Positions 41,559 to 50,953 are shown, counted from the first letter of the stretch. The stretch: DNA of 64,000 bases from DASQWP01 sp050697555 (GCA_050697555.1 JBOHAD010000002.1:1-64000), one strand, 5' to 3'. Notes: a model not told the origin generated them from the sequence alone. Numbers and translations: made by a program.

Positions 41559-43408
41559 TGAGCACGGCCGGAAACGGCGCCGGCCTGATCACCGACCGCG
41601 AGTTGCGCGTGTGCACGGTTCGCATCGATGTCGCCGGCGCGCCCAAGGGGACTGGCTTCTTCGTCGCTCCCGGCCACGTCGTGACGTGTGAGCATGTGCT
41701 CGGAGGTGCGACCGAGGGCATCCAGATCTCGGATGTCGACGGCGCCGAGTACTCGCTCGTCAAGGTCGCGGATGTCTCCAAGGACGCCGACCTCGCCGTC
41801 CTTCAGGTCAAGCCCGCAGCCGAGCACCGCTGCGTGCTGCTCATCGGCGGACAGAACTTCGAGGATCGCTTCCTCACATTCGGCTACTCCGAGCTCCACC
41901 GCGAAGGCGTTCCGAGCCCACTCGTAGCCGAGGGAAACACGGGTGACGAGCGGCTCCTGAAGCTCGGCCGGGGACAAGTTCAGCCGGGCATGAGCGGCGC
42001 GCCCATCCTCAACAGGCGCACAGGCGGAGTGTGCGGCGTCCTCAGCTGGACGCGCAACGAGCAGACGGACCTCGGTGGATATGCCATCCCGATCGAGCGA
42101 TTGTGGCTCCTGAGCCCGACCCTCAAGAGGCAAAACGAGGCGTACCACGAGGCGCATCGTGACGAGTGGCTCGACAAGCTGCCGATGATCCAGAAATCGG
42201 TATTGCTCAACGCGCGCCCGGGAACGCCCTCCACCGCGGGCTTCACGACCTGGTTCGTCGTCTCGGTCGGGGGTGAGCAGCGCCACTGGCGGGTCAGCGC
42301 GACGCTGCACCCGAGCGGCGAGCTTCTTCCTGCCGAGCCGGCGGACGTGCACCTCGTGCTCGACCAGGCGGCGCGGCTCTTCCGCGATTGGGCTGCGCGT
42401 CCACGTGTCGACCCGACCGGCACAATCCAGTGGCGGTTCAACCAAGGCGAGGCAATCCGCCTGCTCGGAAGCATCCTCTTCGACGCTGTGCTGCCGGACG
42501 AGATCGGGAGGCGCTTCGACGAGCTCTTGGCGGCCGGAGACGAGCGCGTCCAGCTCGCGCTCCATTTCGACCGGACGGTCATCCCGACGGAATTCGTCGA
42601 CATGCCCTGGGAGTACCTCTACCTCGGCGATGAGCGCGGCTTCCGGAGAGACGCGCACGTAGCGGCCGAGGAGAAGCTCGCGTTCGTGCGCGTCGAGCAG
42701 AACGAGTTCCGAGAGCCCGACCGGCCGACCGGGCGCCAGCTGTCCGCGCTGATGGTCCGGGTCACGCCGCCTTCGCAGGGCGGCGACTCCGCCGTCGATG
42801 ACATTTCCGAGCACGCCTGCGACGTCATTCGTGACCTCGCCGGATTCGAGGCCAAGCCGCTGGTGATGGCGAAGGCCCTGGATCTTAGGGACGAGATCGC
42901 GCTCGGCGCGTATGACATCGTCCACTACGTCGGCTTCGGGCGCTACCACGAGGGCGCCGATCGCCTCGCGCTCGGAGGCTCGCCCGACTATGACTATCGG
43001 GAGGCGCAAATGTTCGCGACTCTCCTGCCGGACGCCGAGCAACGACCGCGCGTCGTCGTCCTCCAACAGATCGACGGGCCGAGCGAGTTCGTCCCCCCGG
43101 ACCTCTCCGTCTTCGCCTGGAGGCTCCTCGAGCGCGGCGTGGAAGCCGTCGTGGCGTACCAGTTCCCGCTCGCCGCGCGGTTCAGCAAGGCGTTCAACAA
43201 GGAGCTCTACACCCAGCTCGCCGCCGGCGAGTGCCTGGAGAACGCAGTGCAGAAGGCACGCGCGTTGATCTGGACCATGGAGCCGGACGTCCATGCTTTC
43301 CGCGCGCCGGCCGCCTTCGTGACCCGGCCCGGCGAGCTCAGACTTACCGCCCGAGCAGGGCCGTCCGCTCCGTCGGCCCGGGTCGGCGTGACCGCAGGAC
43401 ACGCGTAA
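41555..43408 (+). CDS. trypsin-like serine protease fused to a CHAT-like domain
   Basis: A 617-residue cytoplasmic protein with no signal peptide. Residues 15-185 are a trypsin/HtrA-like protease with a complete triad: His47 (VTCEHVLGG), Asp79 (KDADLAVL), Ser147 (QPGMSGAPIL). Residues ~260-590 have the layout of a CHAT caspase-fold domain (FVDMPWEYLYLGDE at 348; YDIVHYVGFGRY at 453; VVVLQQIDG at 500). Where active CHAT proteins have GHG and a catalytic Cys, this has GFG (Phe461) and Gln504/Gln505, so the caspase-like dyad is lost. The protease is thus the likely effector. It overlaps the Trypco1 gene and is followed by the TPR gene 6 bases on. Confidence 0.82.
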   Translation: MMSTAGNGAGLITDRELRVCTVRIDVAGAPKGTGFFVAPGHVVTCEHVLGGATEGIQISDVDGAEYSLVKVADVSKDADLAVLQVKPAAEHRCVLLIGGQNFEDRFLTFGYSELHREGVPSPLVAEGNTGDERLLKLGRGQVQPGMSGAPILNRRTGGVCGVLSWTRNEQTDLGGYAIPIERLWLLSPTLKRQNEAYHEAHRDEWLDKLPMIQKSVLLNARPGTPSTAGFTTWFVVSVGGEQRHWRVSATLHPSGELLPAEPADVHLVLDQAARLFRDWAARPRVDPTGTIQWRFNQGEAIRLLGSILFDAVLPDEIGRRFDELLAAGDERVQLALHFDRTVIPTEFVDMPWEYLYLGDERGFRRDAHVAAEEKLAFVRVEQNEFREPDRPTGRQLSALMVRVTPPSQGGDSAVDDISEHACDVIRDLAGFEAKPLVMAKALDLRDEIALGAYDIVHYVGFGRYHEGADRLALGGSPDYDYREAQMFATLLPDAEQRPRVVVLQQIDGPSEFVPPDLSVFAWRLLERGVEAVVAYQFPLAARFSKAFNKELYTQLAAGECLENAVQKARALIWTMEPDVHAFRAPAAFVTRPGELRLTARAGPSAPSARVGVTAGHA

Positions 43409-43414
43409 CGCGCG

Positions 43415-45970
43415 ATGAGCCACGCGCTCGACACGATCCGGGACGCGGCGCGTTGGCTGGGCCCGCATCCGACCTCGCCGGAACAGGAGCTCAACGACAT
43501 CCGCGACCGCTGGCGCGCCTCCTTCGCAGACGTCGCGCAGGATGCGCACCGGCTGGCCGCGCTCGTCGACGAAGCGTTGGCGTCCGCAAGCTCCGTGGAA
43601 TCGTTCGACGCCGAGCGCACTGGCTTCGAAGAGCTGGCAACGGCAGGGAAGCAGGCCGTAGGGCGGATCCGCTCCGTCATCGACCACATCGACCGGCTGC
43701 GCGACGAGTGGAGGGCCGTGCACCGCTTTACGCCCGAGGCGCTCGAGGCCCTGAAGCAGGAGCTCGACGCGAGGCTCGCCGACTCGAGCGGTGGCGGCGC
43801 TCGGGCCTGGCTGAGCGAGCTCCTCGACGCGGCGGACGCCGGCGAGGAAGAGGCGGCAGCGGCGATCGCGACGGCCGATCTGCCCTGGCCTGAAGATCTT
43901 CGCCCGGGCGCAGCGCGGCTGGCGGAGGCGTTTCGGGACTGGCGTGACGGCGGGCCGCCGCCTGCCCTCGAGCCGATCGAGGAGGTCGCGGAAGGGGCGC
44001 TCGCGGGATGGCAGGAGTTGCTGACGCGCGACCTTCGGAGTCGAGCGCATCGATTCGCGGCCTGGACCGTGCTTCGAGGCGAAGGCGATTCAGCCCGGGC
44101 GGTCGCCCACATGGACACTGCGGTCAAGCTTTATCCCTATGCGGGTCGGATGCACGCGGAGCGCGCCGCGTTCCGCCTGTTCGTCGGCGACTTCGAGCGG
44201 GCTGCGACCGACGCTCAGCACGCGATCGAGATGACGCCGCAGGAGCCGTTCGGCTACCTGATGCTCGGCATCTGGGCCGAGCTGACGGGCAAGTTCGCCA
44301 CGGCCGATGACCTCTACCGGCGTGGGTTCAGCCGCATGGCAACCGCCGCCGTGGCGCACGTCCACAATCGCTCGGCGCTCATTGACCCGCCGGGACGGCT
44401 CCTAAAGATGGCGGCCGCCGTGTTGCTCGAGAGCGGTCGCCCCGAGCAGGCTCTCGAGCTCGCGGACGAAGCGCTGCTGAGCGGCGTCCGCGGCGTGGAA
44501 GCGCACCCCGAGGCGGATGCGCACGTGATCCGTCGGAAGGCGCTCGAGCAGCTCCCGGACCGCCCGCGAAGCCAAGCAGCCGACGCTGCCATCAAGGCCG
44601 GCCGGCTGTGCCTCTGGAACGGCGACGTTGATTGCGCGATCGACGAGCTCGATCGCGCGACGAAGCTCGGCGGGCCTCCGGAGAGCGGCTGGCTCCTCGC
44701 GGACGCGCTGCTGACGAAGAGCTACCCGCTCGGCGCGCTGACCCCCGACCAGGAGCTCGTTGCGCGCGCGCGCTCAATCTGGGAGGCCACGGTCGACGAG
44801 ACGGGGATCCCGCGTGGGCGTACTGCGTGGGCATACGTCACGAGGGCGATCGTCGCCGATCTCCAGTCGCAGCGCCCGGACACCGATCGCCGGCGCCCCG
44901 GTCTCTTCGAGGCGCTCATGTACGTCGAAAAGGCGATCGTGCATAACTACACCGATGCGCAGCGGTGGGGCTATGTCGCGCAGTACCTTCGCTACCTCGG
45001 GCTCGAGGAGCTGGCCTTCGAGGCGGCGGAGGCCGGGTACGAGCTCGCAGCAGCCGACAGGCAAGTTCTCGCCGAGCGGCTCCCGCTGCTCGCCAACCGA
45101 CGCGCGTTCGACGAGGCCGAGGCCGTCGCCGAGCAGCTTGTGGCGATGTACGGCGAGGACCCGTGGGTGAGCGCCGTCCGCGCGTGGCTCGCGCTCCACC
45201 ACCGGCGGGACGACGAGCGCACGCTAGCGCTACTCCAGCTCCCGATTACACAGGGCAACGACCAAGCCTGGTACTGCGAACTGCAAGCCCACGCGTATCT
45301 CCTGCGGGACGATGTCGCGGAGGCTCGCGCCGCGTACGGCCGGGTGCTCGAGGTCGAACCGATCGACGGCAACACGAAGTGCCGTTTGGCCCGGGCGTCG
45401 CTGGCGCTCGGGAAGACCGAGGACGCGCGGGGGTGGCTCGCGAAGGCACGGGACGATTCGACGACGCCGCGCCCGAGCTACGTCGTGACGGCCGCGCTGC
45501 AGGCTGTTGCTGCCGGCGATTCCGAGGCCGCAGTGCGGAGGCTCGGCGAGGCCGTCCGCCTCGCGTCGAGTGCCGTGGAGATCGATGACATCCTGTTCGA
45601 GACGACGCTCGCGATGCGCGCAACAGCGGCGGACGGAGCCGAAGCTGCGGCCGCACGGGAGCGCGAGCTCCTCGAGGCTACGAAGGAGACCGTCGCGGAA
45701 CGGAAGTCAGAGCTCGAGCGGGATCCTCCGACGGCCGACTCGGAACTCGAACGCGCGTTGGCAGGGCTACCCGAAGGTTCGCTCGATATGCCGGCGATCG
45801 CTCTTCTCGCCCTGGCCGGCCGTCGCGACGCAGCCGCCGGTCGCCACGACATCGCCCGAGGGCGGTATGAGCAGCTGCGCGGCACATGGTTCGAACCCGA
45901 GGCGACAATCGCCTTCGAGCGGGAGCTCAAGCGCGTGCGGACGCGCAACGTGTCCATGTCGCGCCGGTAG
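43415..45970 (+). CDS. large TPR-repeat protein of the trypsin island
   Basis: An 851-residue soluble protein. The first ~210 residues are long charged helices (a possible coiled coil around DRLRDEWRAVHRFTPEALEA). From about 230 to 720 it has TPR-like repeats (AERAAFRLFVGDFERAATDA; AAAVLLESGRPEQALELADE; AYGRVLEVEPIDGNTKCRLA). The C-terminus is a charged helical tail. No enzyme motif is seen. It probably senses a trigger or scaffolds the protease, as TPR proteins do next to CHAT proteases in other systems (inference). Confidence 0.8.
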   Translation: MSHALDTIRDAARWLGPHPTSPEQELNDIRDRWRASFADVAQDAHRLAALVDEALASASSVESFDAERTGFEELATAGKQAVGRIRSVIDHIDRLRDEWRAVHRFTPEALEALKQELDARLADSSGGGARAWLSELLDAADAGEEEAAAAIATADLPWPEDLRPGAARLAEAFRDWRDGGPPPALEPIEEVAEGALAGWQELLTRDLRSRAHRFAAWTVLRGEGDSARAVAHMDTAVKLYPYAGRMHAERAAFRLFVGDFERAATDAQHAIEMTPQEPFGYLMLGIWAELTGKFATADDLYRRGFSRMATAAVAHVHNRSALIDPPGRLLKMAAAVLLESGRPEQALELADEALLSGVRGVEAHPEADAHVIRRKALEQLPDRPRSQAADAAIKAGRLCLWNGDVDCAIDELDRATKLGGPPESGWLLADALLTKSYPLGALTPDQELVARARSIWEATVDETGIPRGRTAWAYVTRAIVADLQSQRPDTDRRRPGLFEALMYVEKAIVHNYTDAQRWGYVAQYLRYLGLEELAFEAAEAGYELAAADRQVLAERLPLLANRRAFDEAEAVAEQLVAMYGEDPWVSAVRAWLALHHRRDDERTLALLQLPITQGNDQAWYCELQAHAYLLRDDVAEARAAYGRVLEVEPIDGNTKCRLARASLALGKTEDARGWLAKARDDSTTPRPSYVVTAALQAVAAGDSEAAVRRLGEAVRLASSAVEIDDILFETTLAMRATAADGAEAAAARERELLEATKETVAERKSELERDPPTADSELERALAGLPEGSLDMPAIALLALAGRRDAAAGRHDIARGRYEQLRGTWFEPEATIAFERELKRVRTRNVSMSRR

Positions 45971-46043
45971 TGCTCGCCTTGGAGCCCCCGGGCCAGTAGA
46001 CGACGCTGACGTATCAAAATTAGCTCTTTACGGGGAGCTTCGT

Positions 46044-46089
46044 GATGGCCCCGGGAGGAGTCGAACCTCCGCACGCGGATTCGAAGTCC
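46044..46089 (-). repeat. right direct repeat of the trypsin island (tRNA-Arg(TCG) 3' half)
   Basis: On the minus strand: anticodon stem and loop CTTCGAA, variable bases, perfect T arm GGAGG-TTCGACT-CCTCC, acceptor CGGGGCC and discriminator A. The 5' half of the tRNA is absent. It matches the left repeat at 42 of 46 bases, including a perfect 22-base block. Confidence 0.8.
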
Positions 46090-46467
46090 GTCTGGGCAGG
46101 CTGCGGCGAAGCGCGCTTCGCGGAAAGTTCCTGCAAAGAAGTCATTCCAGATTGCAGTGGCTTGCTTCGAATGGCGCCCTTTGGAGGCAAGCCGGTACGC
46201 GCACGGTACGCGCACCCCTGGGCACGAATCCCTGCAGCGCGCGGAAACCCTGGAGAAGCCAGACCCGGCTACACAGGGACGATCGCGTCGGCAGCGAGCT
46301 GAATCGCCACCGGCGTGCCGCGCTCGAGCCGCTCAAGGAGCGCGAGGTTTCCCAGACCCGTGATTCCTGTCCATGGCCTGAGTCCAGGCCGGACCTTGCG
46401 CGGCCGGAGGGGAGCCGAGTTCCGGCTCACCCTCTGGTCGTCGGCTGGCCCAGGAATCGCCACGGCC
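46090..46467. other. stretch between island and redox region
   Basis: About 0.38 kb. It contains a tandem GGTACGCGCAC repeat (around 46192-46214) and, on the minus strand at about 46269-46380, a short protein-like tail (GLGNLALLERLERGTPVAIQ) that may be the end of a lost gene. No complete gene. Confidence 0.4.
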
Positions 46468-47322
46468 TCATACGGGGAAGACCTCCGCGAAGAAGTCGGC
46501 GAAGACGGCGAGGGCAAGAAGCCAGAGGCCGACTAGGACGAGGATGCGGCCGCCCCAGCGCTTCAGGGCGGGTGCGCTCTCCTCCAGCGTTCGGGCGACT
46601 CGGTCCTGGCCGGCCGCCAGCAGGAGGGCGAGCGTGAAGACGAGGAGGATCATCGTCAGGGCGGCGACGAGGAAGGCGAGGAACGCGGGTGCGAATCCGC
46701 CCATCGTGAGCGCTTGCCCGGCCAAACCGGCCAGGATCGGGCCCGTTCAGCCGAAGCCGGCGAGGATGTAGCCGAAGCCGAAGACGAAGTGGCCGGCAAG
46801 GGGTCGGCGGCGGCGAAAGCCCGCCTGCCGTCGGAGCAATCCATGCACCGCCGGCTCGAATCCTCTGAAGGAGATGCGAAGTCGGCCGAGCTGGACGAGC
46901 CCGAGGAGGATGAGGAGCGCGCCGACGAGAGCGCGGATGAGACGGCCGGTTGTGCTCGTGAAGGTCACGCCCTCGAAGAGTGCGGCCCCGGCGATCGCAA
47001 TCAGCGTGCCCGTGAGGAGGAGGAAGGTGGCCGCTCCGAGCGCGAGCGCCGCCGCGAAGACGAAACCCGCGCGCCCGTCGCCGCCTCGCCCGCGAGGCGC
47101 GTGGGCGAGGATCGAGAGAAGGAGGGGGAAGGAGCAAGGCGAGAAGAAGGAGGCGATGCCCGCGCCGGCGGCTAACAGGAGGAGCCCGCCTCCCGTCCCT
47201 GCCGGCAGCTCGAAGCGGGGGTAGACGACATAGCCGAAGTAGCCGACGAGCGCGACGACAACGGTCGCGAGCGCGAGCAGCGCGTAGCGGGCCCGCGGAT
47301 CAGCGAGAACCTTCTCGGTCAC
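46468..47322 (-). CDS. CcdA-like thiol-disulfide transporter, candidate selenoprotein (TGA at codon 192)
   Basis: A 284-residue membrane protein if the in-frame TGA at 46749-46747 is read through. Upstream of it are an N-terminal membrane helix and FFSPCSFPLLLSIL, the first redox-cysteine motif of CcdA proteins. Directly around the TGA the sequence is YILAGFG-TGA-TGPILAGLAG: this is the second conserved Cys motif (GCTGP) with Cys replaced by the stop. After it, 92 more in-frame codons encode further membrane helices (FLAFLVAALTMILLVFTLAL) and a true stop. A hairpin with a G-starting loop begins 11 bases downstream. It would pass electrons across the membrane to exported thiol proteins. Readthrough as selenocysteine is inferred. 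Confidence 0.75.
46717..46735 (-). promoter_or_regulatory. SECIS-like hairpin after the CcdA TGA
   Basis: Minus strand CCTGGCC-GGTTT-GGCCGGG: 7 base pairs (one G-U) with a 5-base loop starting GG. The loop begins 18 bases after the TGA, within the spacing known for bacterial SECIS elements. It lies inside the coding sequence, as bacterial SECIS do. Confidence 0.6.
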
Positions 47323-47425
47323 GCCGGCAACCGTAGAGATTGCCGTAGCGGGAAGGTCAGGCGGCTAGGGTTGACGGCATGGCGGCGGCCAAAGTTCGAG
47401 ACGTCGGCCGCGGAGCCAGCGCCGC

Positions 47426-48574
47426 TCAGGCCACAAACGTCGGCGGCGCGAGCACCGGAACGGGACAGTTGACGGTAAACACGGTCCCTTTCGTGTCGGG
47501 CATGCCTGGGAACTCGTCGAGCTCGCCTCCGTCGCGGGCCGCGTGGATCTCCTTTTCGCTGGTCAAGAGACGGGCTTCGGCATCGTCCGCCCACCCATAC
47601 GTGAAGTGGTCCCAGTAAGGACTCCATTCTGGCGCGCCGGCGTCGAAGTCGAAGACGGACGGCTGGAAGCCCATCGGTCCAGGCCCGGGGAGGCCGTTCA
47701 TGAAGACGTTCGTGCGGCCCGTCGCGCCTGCTTCGCTCGGTCCGCCCTGCAAACCAGGCGAGAAGATCGTCTTCGTCATCGCCGCCGCCGGGGCGATCGA
47801 GTGCTCGGTGACGAAGTATCGGCTGCCCGGATAGCACTGACCGAGCTTGAAGGTGACGCGCATTGCGCCGGTGTCCGGCGGCTCGAGAAGCGGCCCCTCG
47901 CCGAGATAGCCCTTGCGCTCTCGGTCGACAGCGAGCTCGCCGGTTGACCACTTGATAATTGCGGCGTTGAGGACGAATCCGCTGTCCTCGACCATGAGCG
48001 CGCCTGCGCGCTTGGCCTCTTGGATCTCTGCCACTGAAGCGAGCTCGCGTGGGCCGTTGCTCCAGCGCAAGTAATGGACACGCCAGGCCGGCGTGTAGGC
48101 CTCGCGCCCCGGCTCCGATGAGAAGATCGCGGGCCGGTCCGCGGCGACGCGATCCACGTAGACAGCACCCGAAAGCTTCGGGGTCGCGAGAGCGGCCAGC
48201 TTCGGCACGAAGACGAGGCGCTCCGCGTCAGCGAAGCCCTCGTCCGAGACGTCCGTGCGGATGAAATAGACGTCGCTCCCGTCCACGCGCCCGCCATGGA
48301 GGCGCATCGTGACGAAGCCGAAGTCACCGTCCCATTCGTCGGATTCAAGCGAGAAGTCGACGACGTCGCCGATGATGGGCCGGGCCCGCTCCGCCGCCTC
48401 CTCGAGTGTCGCCGTCCCGACGCCTGACTCACTAGGCGCCGCCTCGTCCCCGCTGCCGCCGCAGGCGGCCAGCAGGGTCGGGCCAAGCGTGCCGACGGCC
48501 ACCACACCTGTGGCACGCCGGAGCAGCTCCCCCCGGTCGAGTCGAACTGTCGCAATCGATCCCTGAGGTTGCAC
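47426..48574 (-). CDS. secreted lipoprotein or Tat-type protein of unknown function
   Basis: A 382-residue exported protein. LLRRATGVVAVGTLGPTLLAACGG near residues 16-40 is a signal with a lipobox-like Cys. The mature part is beta-rich (DVVDFSLESDEWDGDFGFVT; SDVYFIRTDVSDEGFADAER) and includes an alpha/beta segment with LLTSEKEIHAARDGGELDEF near the end. I do not recognise the family. GTG 48574 start. Confidence 0.7.
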   Translation of the reverse strand: MQPQGSIATVRLDRGELLRRATGVVAVGTLGPTLLAACGGSGDEAAPSESGVGTATLEEAAERARPIIGDVVDFSLESDEWDGDFGFVTMRLHGGRVDGSDVYFIRTDVSDEGFADAERLVFVPKLAALATPKLSGAVYVDRVAADRPAIFSSEPGREAYTPAWRVHYLRWSNGPRELASVAEIQEAKRAGALMVEDSGFVLNAAIIKWSTGELAVDRERKGYLGEGPLLEPPDTGAMRVTFKLGQCYPGSRYFVTEHSIAPAAAMTKTIFSPGLQGGPSEAGATGRTNVFMNGLPGPGPMGFQPSVFDFDAGAPEWSPYWDHFTYGWADDAEARLLTSEKEIHAARDGGELDEFPGMPDTKGTVFTVNCPVPVLAPPTFVA

Positions 48575-48719
48575 GTCTGCCCCCCTCGTTGGACTGCCGA
48601 ACAAGTAGGTTGGATGCGAGCGGGCGACGAACGTCGCTGCGCCACGCGTCTCGGCGCCTCGTCGCACGAGCGAGCGCGTGGACGGAGAGCCCGGGCAGTT
48701 TCAATCGACCTTCCGGAGG

Positions 48720-48877
48720 GAGAGTTGGCCGTGCGGAGGAGCGAACCGGTCCTGTCGACGGAATCGAGATGCGGTGGCTCGAGCGCGGTGCCGATCGTAT
48801 TCGTGCGTGGGATTCCGACCTCGCCAGAGCTGTGGCGCCTGGTCTTGTCGCTCGTCCCCTCGTCTGTGGCGCGATGA
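48720..48877 (+). pseudogene. alpha/beta hydrolase N-terminal remnant, frameshifted
   Basis: One frame reads GIEMRWLERGA and the next continues VPIVFVRGIPTSPELWRLVL, which together make the strand and oxyanion region of an alpha/beta hydrolase (consensus VVFVHGIPTSPxLWR). The frame ends 11 residues later and no nucleophile follows. The rest of 48575-49250 holds nothing I can support. Confidence 0.6.
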
Positions 48878-49250
48878 TGCGGTCGGCGCTACGCGAAGGC
48901 GCGCAGCTCAGGCAAGGGGCCAACCGATCGAGGAGGAGTTGACGGCCGTCCACACGCAGGGTGCGAGCGTGCCGGAGATGAGCCGCTAAGGGCGGCCGCG
49001 GCCGTCACGACTGGGGGGCGCTGTGTGAGGTGCAGGCGACGGCGCGCTGCCCGGCGGCAGCGTCCGCTTTCGCGTCCGCGTAGTAGAAACGTGAGGAGCC
49101 CGGCGGCGAAGAGCATTCCTCGGTGAAACGGGCCTGCGCGCCCGCTCTCGGGTGGAGCCTTTCCGACTCCTTGCGAGTGACCCTAGTCTTGCCCACTCCC
49201 GACACGGACGGCATGCGGCGCCAGGGCGGCTGGGGGCATCCAACGGATGG

Positions 49251-50390
49251 ATGAGGCGCATCGTCGTGCTGGGCGGGTTGCTCGCGCTCGTCGCCATGGG
49301 CTGCGGTGGCGGCGATGAGGGCGGCGCGGGCGGGGGGCGGTCGAGCGGAGAGGCGAGTGACGAGCTTGCCGTCTCGACTCTCGGGTGGGAGACCGACTTC
49401 TCCAAGCACACGGTGCCCCTCTCAGAATTCATGAGCGGGGGACCGGGGAAGGACGGGATCCCGGCGGTCGACGAGCCGAAGTTCGTTTCGGTCGAGGAGG
49501 CAGGCGACTGGCTCGCCGCGCGGGAGCCGGTCATCGAGCTCGAGCTCGGCGGTGTCACCCGCGCGTATCCGCTCCAGATTCTCGTCTGGCACGAGATCGT
49601 GAACGACGAGGTTGCCGGTCGCCCTGTGGCGGTGACGTTCTGTCCCCTCTGCAACACGGCCATCGTCTTCGACCGGCGTTTGGACGAACGGGTGCTCGAC
49701 TTCGGCACGACAGGCAATCTGCGCCACTCGGACCTCGTCATGTACGACCGCCAAACCGAGAGCTGGTGGCAACAGTTTGGGGGCGAGGCCGTCGTGGGCG
49801 AGCTCGCCGGCGAGCGCCTGGAGCTGCTGCCCTCGCGGATCGTCGCCTGGGGGGACTTCGCCGGCCGCCATCCCGACGGGGAGGTTCTCTCCCGGGACAC
49901 AAGCTTCGGCCGCGACTACGGCCGTAATCCCTACGCCGGCTACGACGACGTCGACTCGGGCCCCTTCTTCCCTGCGAAGGGAGCGGACGACGATCGACTC
50001 CTGCCGAAGGAACGCGTCGTGTTCATCGAGCTCGAAAACGAGGCCGTCGCGGTTCCGTTCTCTGTCCTGCGGAAGGAGCAGACGATGGAGGTGGAGGTCG
50101 GGGGAGAGCGGCTCGAGCTCCGCTGGGTGCCGGGGGTCGGTTCCGCGCTCGACTCGCCCGACATCGGGGATGGGCGCGAGGTCGGCTCCGCGGAGGTGCG
50201 GTCGCTCGTGAGTGGCGAGCCGGTGCCGTTCGACCAGCCGTTCTGGTTCGCGGTTGCCTCCTTCCGCCCCGACATCCGGATCGTGGGAGCCGAGGCGGGG
50301 GCGAGCTCCTCCTCGTCCGCCCCAAAGGACACCGTCCCGGCCGCGCCAGCCTCTCCGCCGCGGCGCGGTTACCTGGCTCCTCAGGCGTAG
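49251..50390 (+). CDS. DUF3179 domain lipoprotein
   Basis: A 379-residue exported lipoprotein: signal LLALVAMGCGGGDEG with a lipobox Cys, a Gly/Ser linker, then DUF3179 from about residue 60 to 345. Family marks are AYPLQILVWHEIVNDEVAG, VTFCPLCNTAIVFDR with a CxxC, and SWWQQFGGEAVVGELAG. DUF3179 has no assigned activity; the CxxC and genomic setting fit a redox-linked exported protein. A Ser-rich C-terminal tail follows. Confidence 0.88.
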   Translation: MRRIVVLGGLLALVAMGCGGGDEGGAGGGRSSGEASDELAVSTLGWETDFSKHTVPLSEFMSGGPGKDGIPAVDEPKFVSVEEAGDWLAAREPVIELELGGVTRAYPLQILVWHEIVNDEVAGRPVAVTFCPLCNTAIVFDRRLDERVLDFGTTGNLRHSDLVMYDRQTESWWQQFGGEAVVGELAGERLELLPSRIVAWGDFAGRHPDGEVLSRDTSFGRDYGRNPYAGYDDVDSGPFFPAKGADDDRLLPKERVVFIELENEAVAVPFSVLRKEQTMEVEVGGERLELRWVPGVGSALDSPDIGDGREVGSAEVRSLVSGEPVPFDQPFWFAVASFRPDIRIVGAEAGASSSSSAPKDTVPAAPASPPRRGYLAPQA

Positions 50391-50395
50391 CCGCG

Positions 50396-50938
50396 CTACT
50401 CCCAGGTGATCGAGCGTCGGACCCAGCTGAACTCGGCCGCGTGAGCGGTCTGGTTCTCGGCGGCGAAGATGATGATCGCCACTTCGCCGGAGTCGAGCTC
50501 GATTCCATAAACGCGCATGGTCGGGCCAAGCGGGTCGTCCTGGTTGGCCGCCCAGATGATCGACGCCTCGACGCCGGGTCGGTCGCCGATGCGGGCGGTC
50601 TGCGTGTACACGAGCGTCGTTCCGTCACCCCGGGGAGGACGCAGGATGGCGGCGGCGAGCTCGGCAAACTCCGCATGGGATCTGTGCTTGCGCCGCGGGA
50701 GATACTGCACGCCGATGAAGGCCGCTGTTCGCTCCGTGTTGTCGTTCAGGAGCTCGCCGAAGCGGTCGGAGCGGCCTCGGCCCCAGTCGCTCGGGTATCG
50801 CAGCGTCAGCCGTCCATCCGCGTAGGTCTCGTCGATCCAGGAGGGGAAGTATTCCTCGACCGGTGGCGTGGAGGTCTGTTCGTTGCCGAGCGAGCAGCCC
50901 GCCCCGAGGAGAGCGAGGAGAACAAGAATCGTGGGCAC
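50396..50938 (-). CDS. lipoprotein of unknown function
   Basis: A 180-residue lipoprotein (ILVLLALLGAGCSLGNEQTS, lipobox Cys at 15). The mature domain resembles small mixed alpha/beta exported domains of the PsbP/LpqN kind (DGRLTLRYPSDWGRGRSDRF near the start and ELDSGEVAIIIFAAENQTAH near the end), but this is only a pattern impression. It lies 15 bases downstream of the CcdA gene and may share its transcript. Confidence 0.65.
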   Translation of the reverse strand: MPTILVLLALLGAGCSLGNEQTSTPPVEEYFPSWIDETYADGRLTLRYPSDWGRGRSDRFGELLNDNTERTAAFIGVQYLPRRKHRSHAEFAELAAAILRPPRGDGTTLVYTQTARIGDRPGVEASIIWAANQDDPLGPTMRVYGIELDSGEVAIIIFAAENQTAHAAEFSWVRRSITWE

Positions 50939-50953
50939 ATCCGGTTGGATGCG

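Noticed and set aside
41081..44050. A 989-codon minus-strand frame opposite the trypsin island genes
   Set aside because: The plus-strand proteins have complete domains with catalytic residues; this frame has no recognisable domain.
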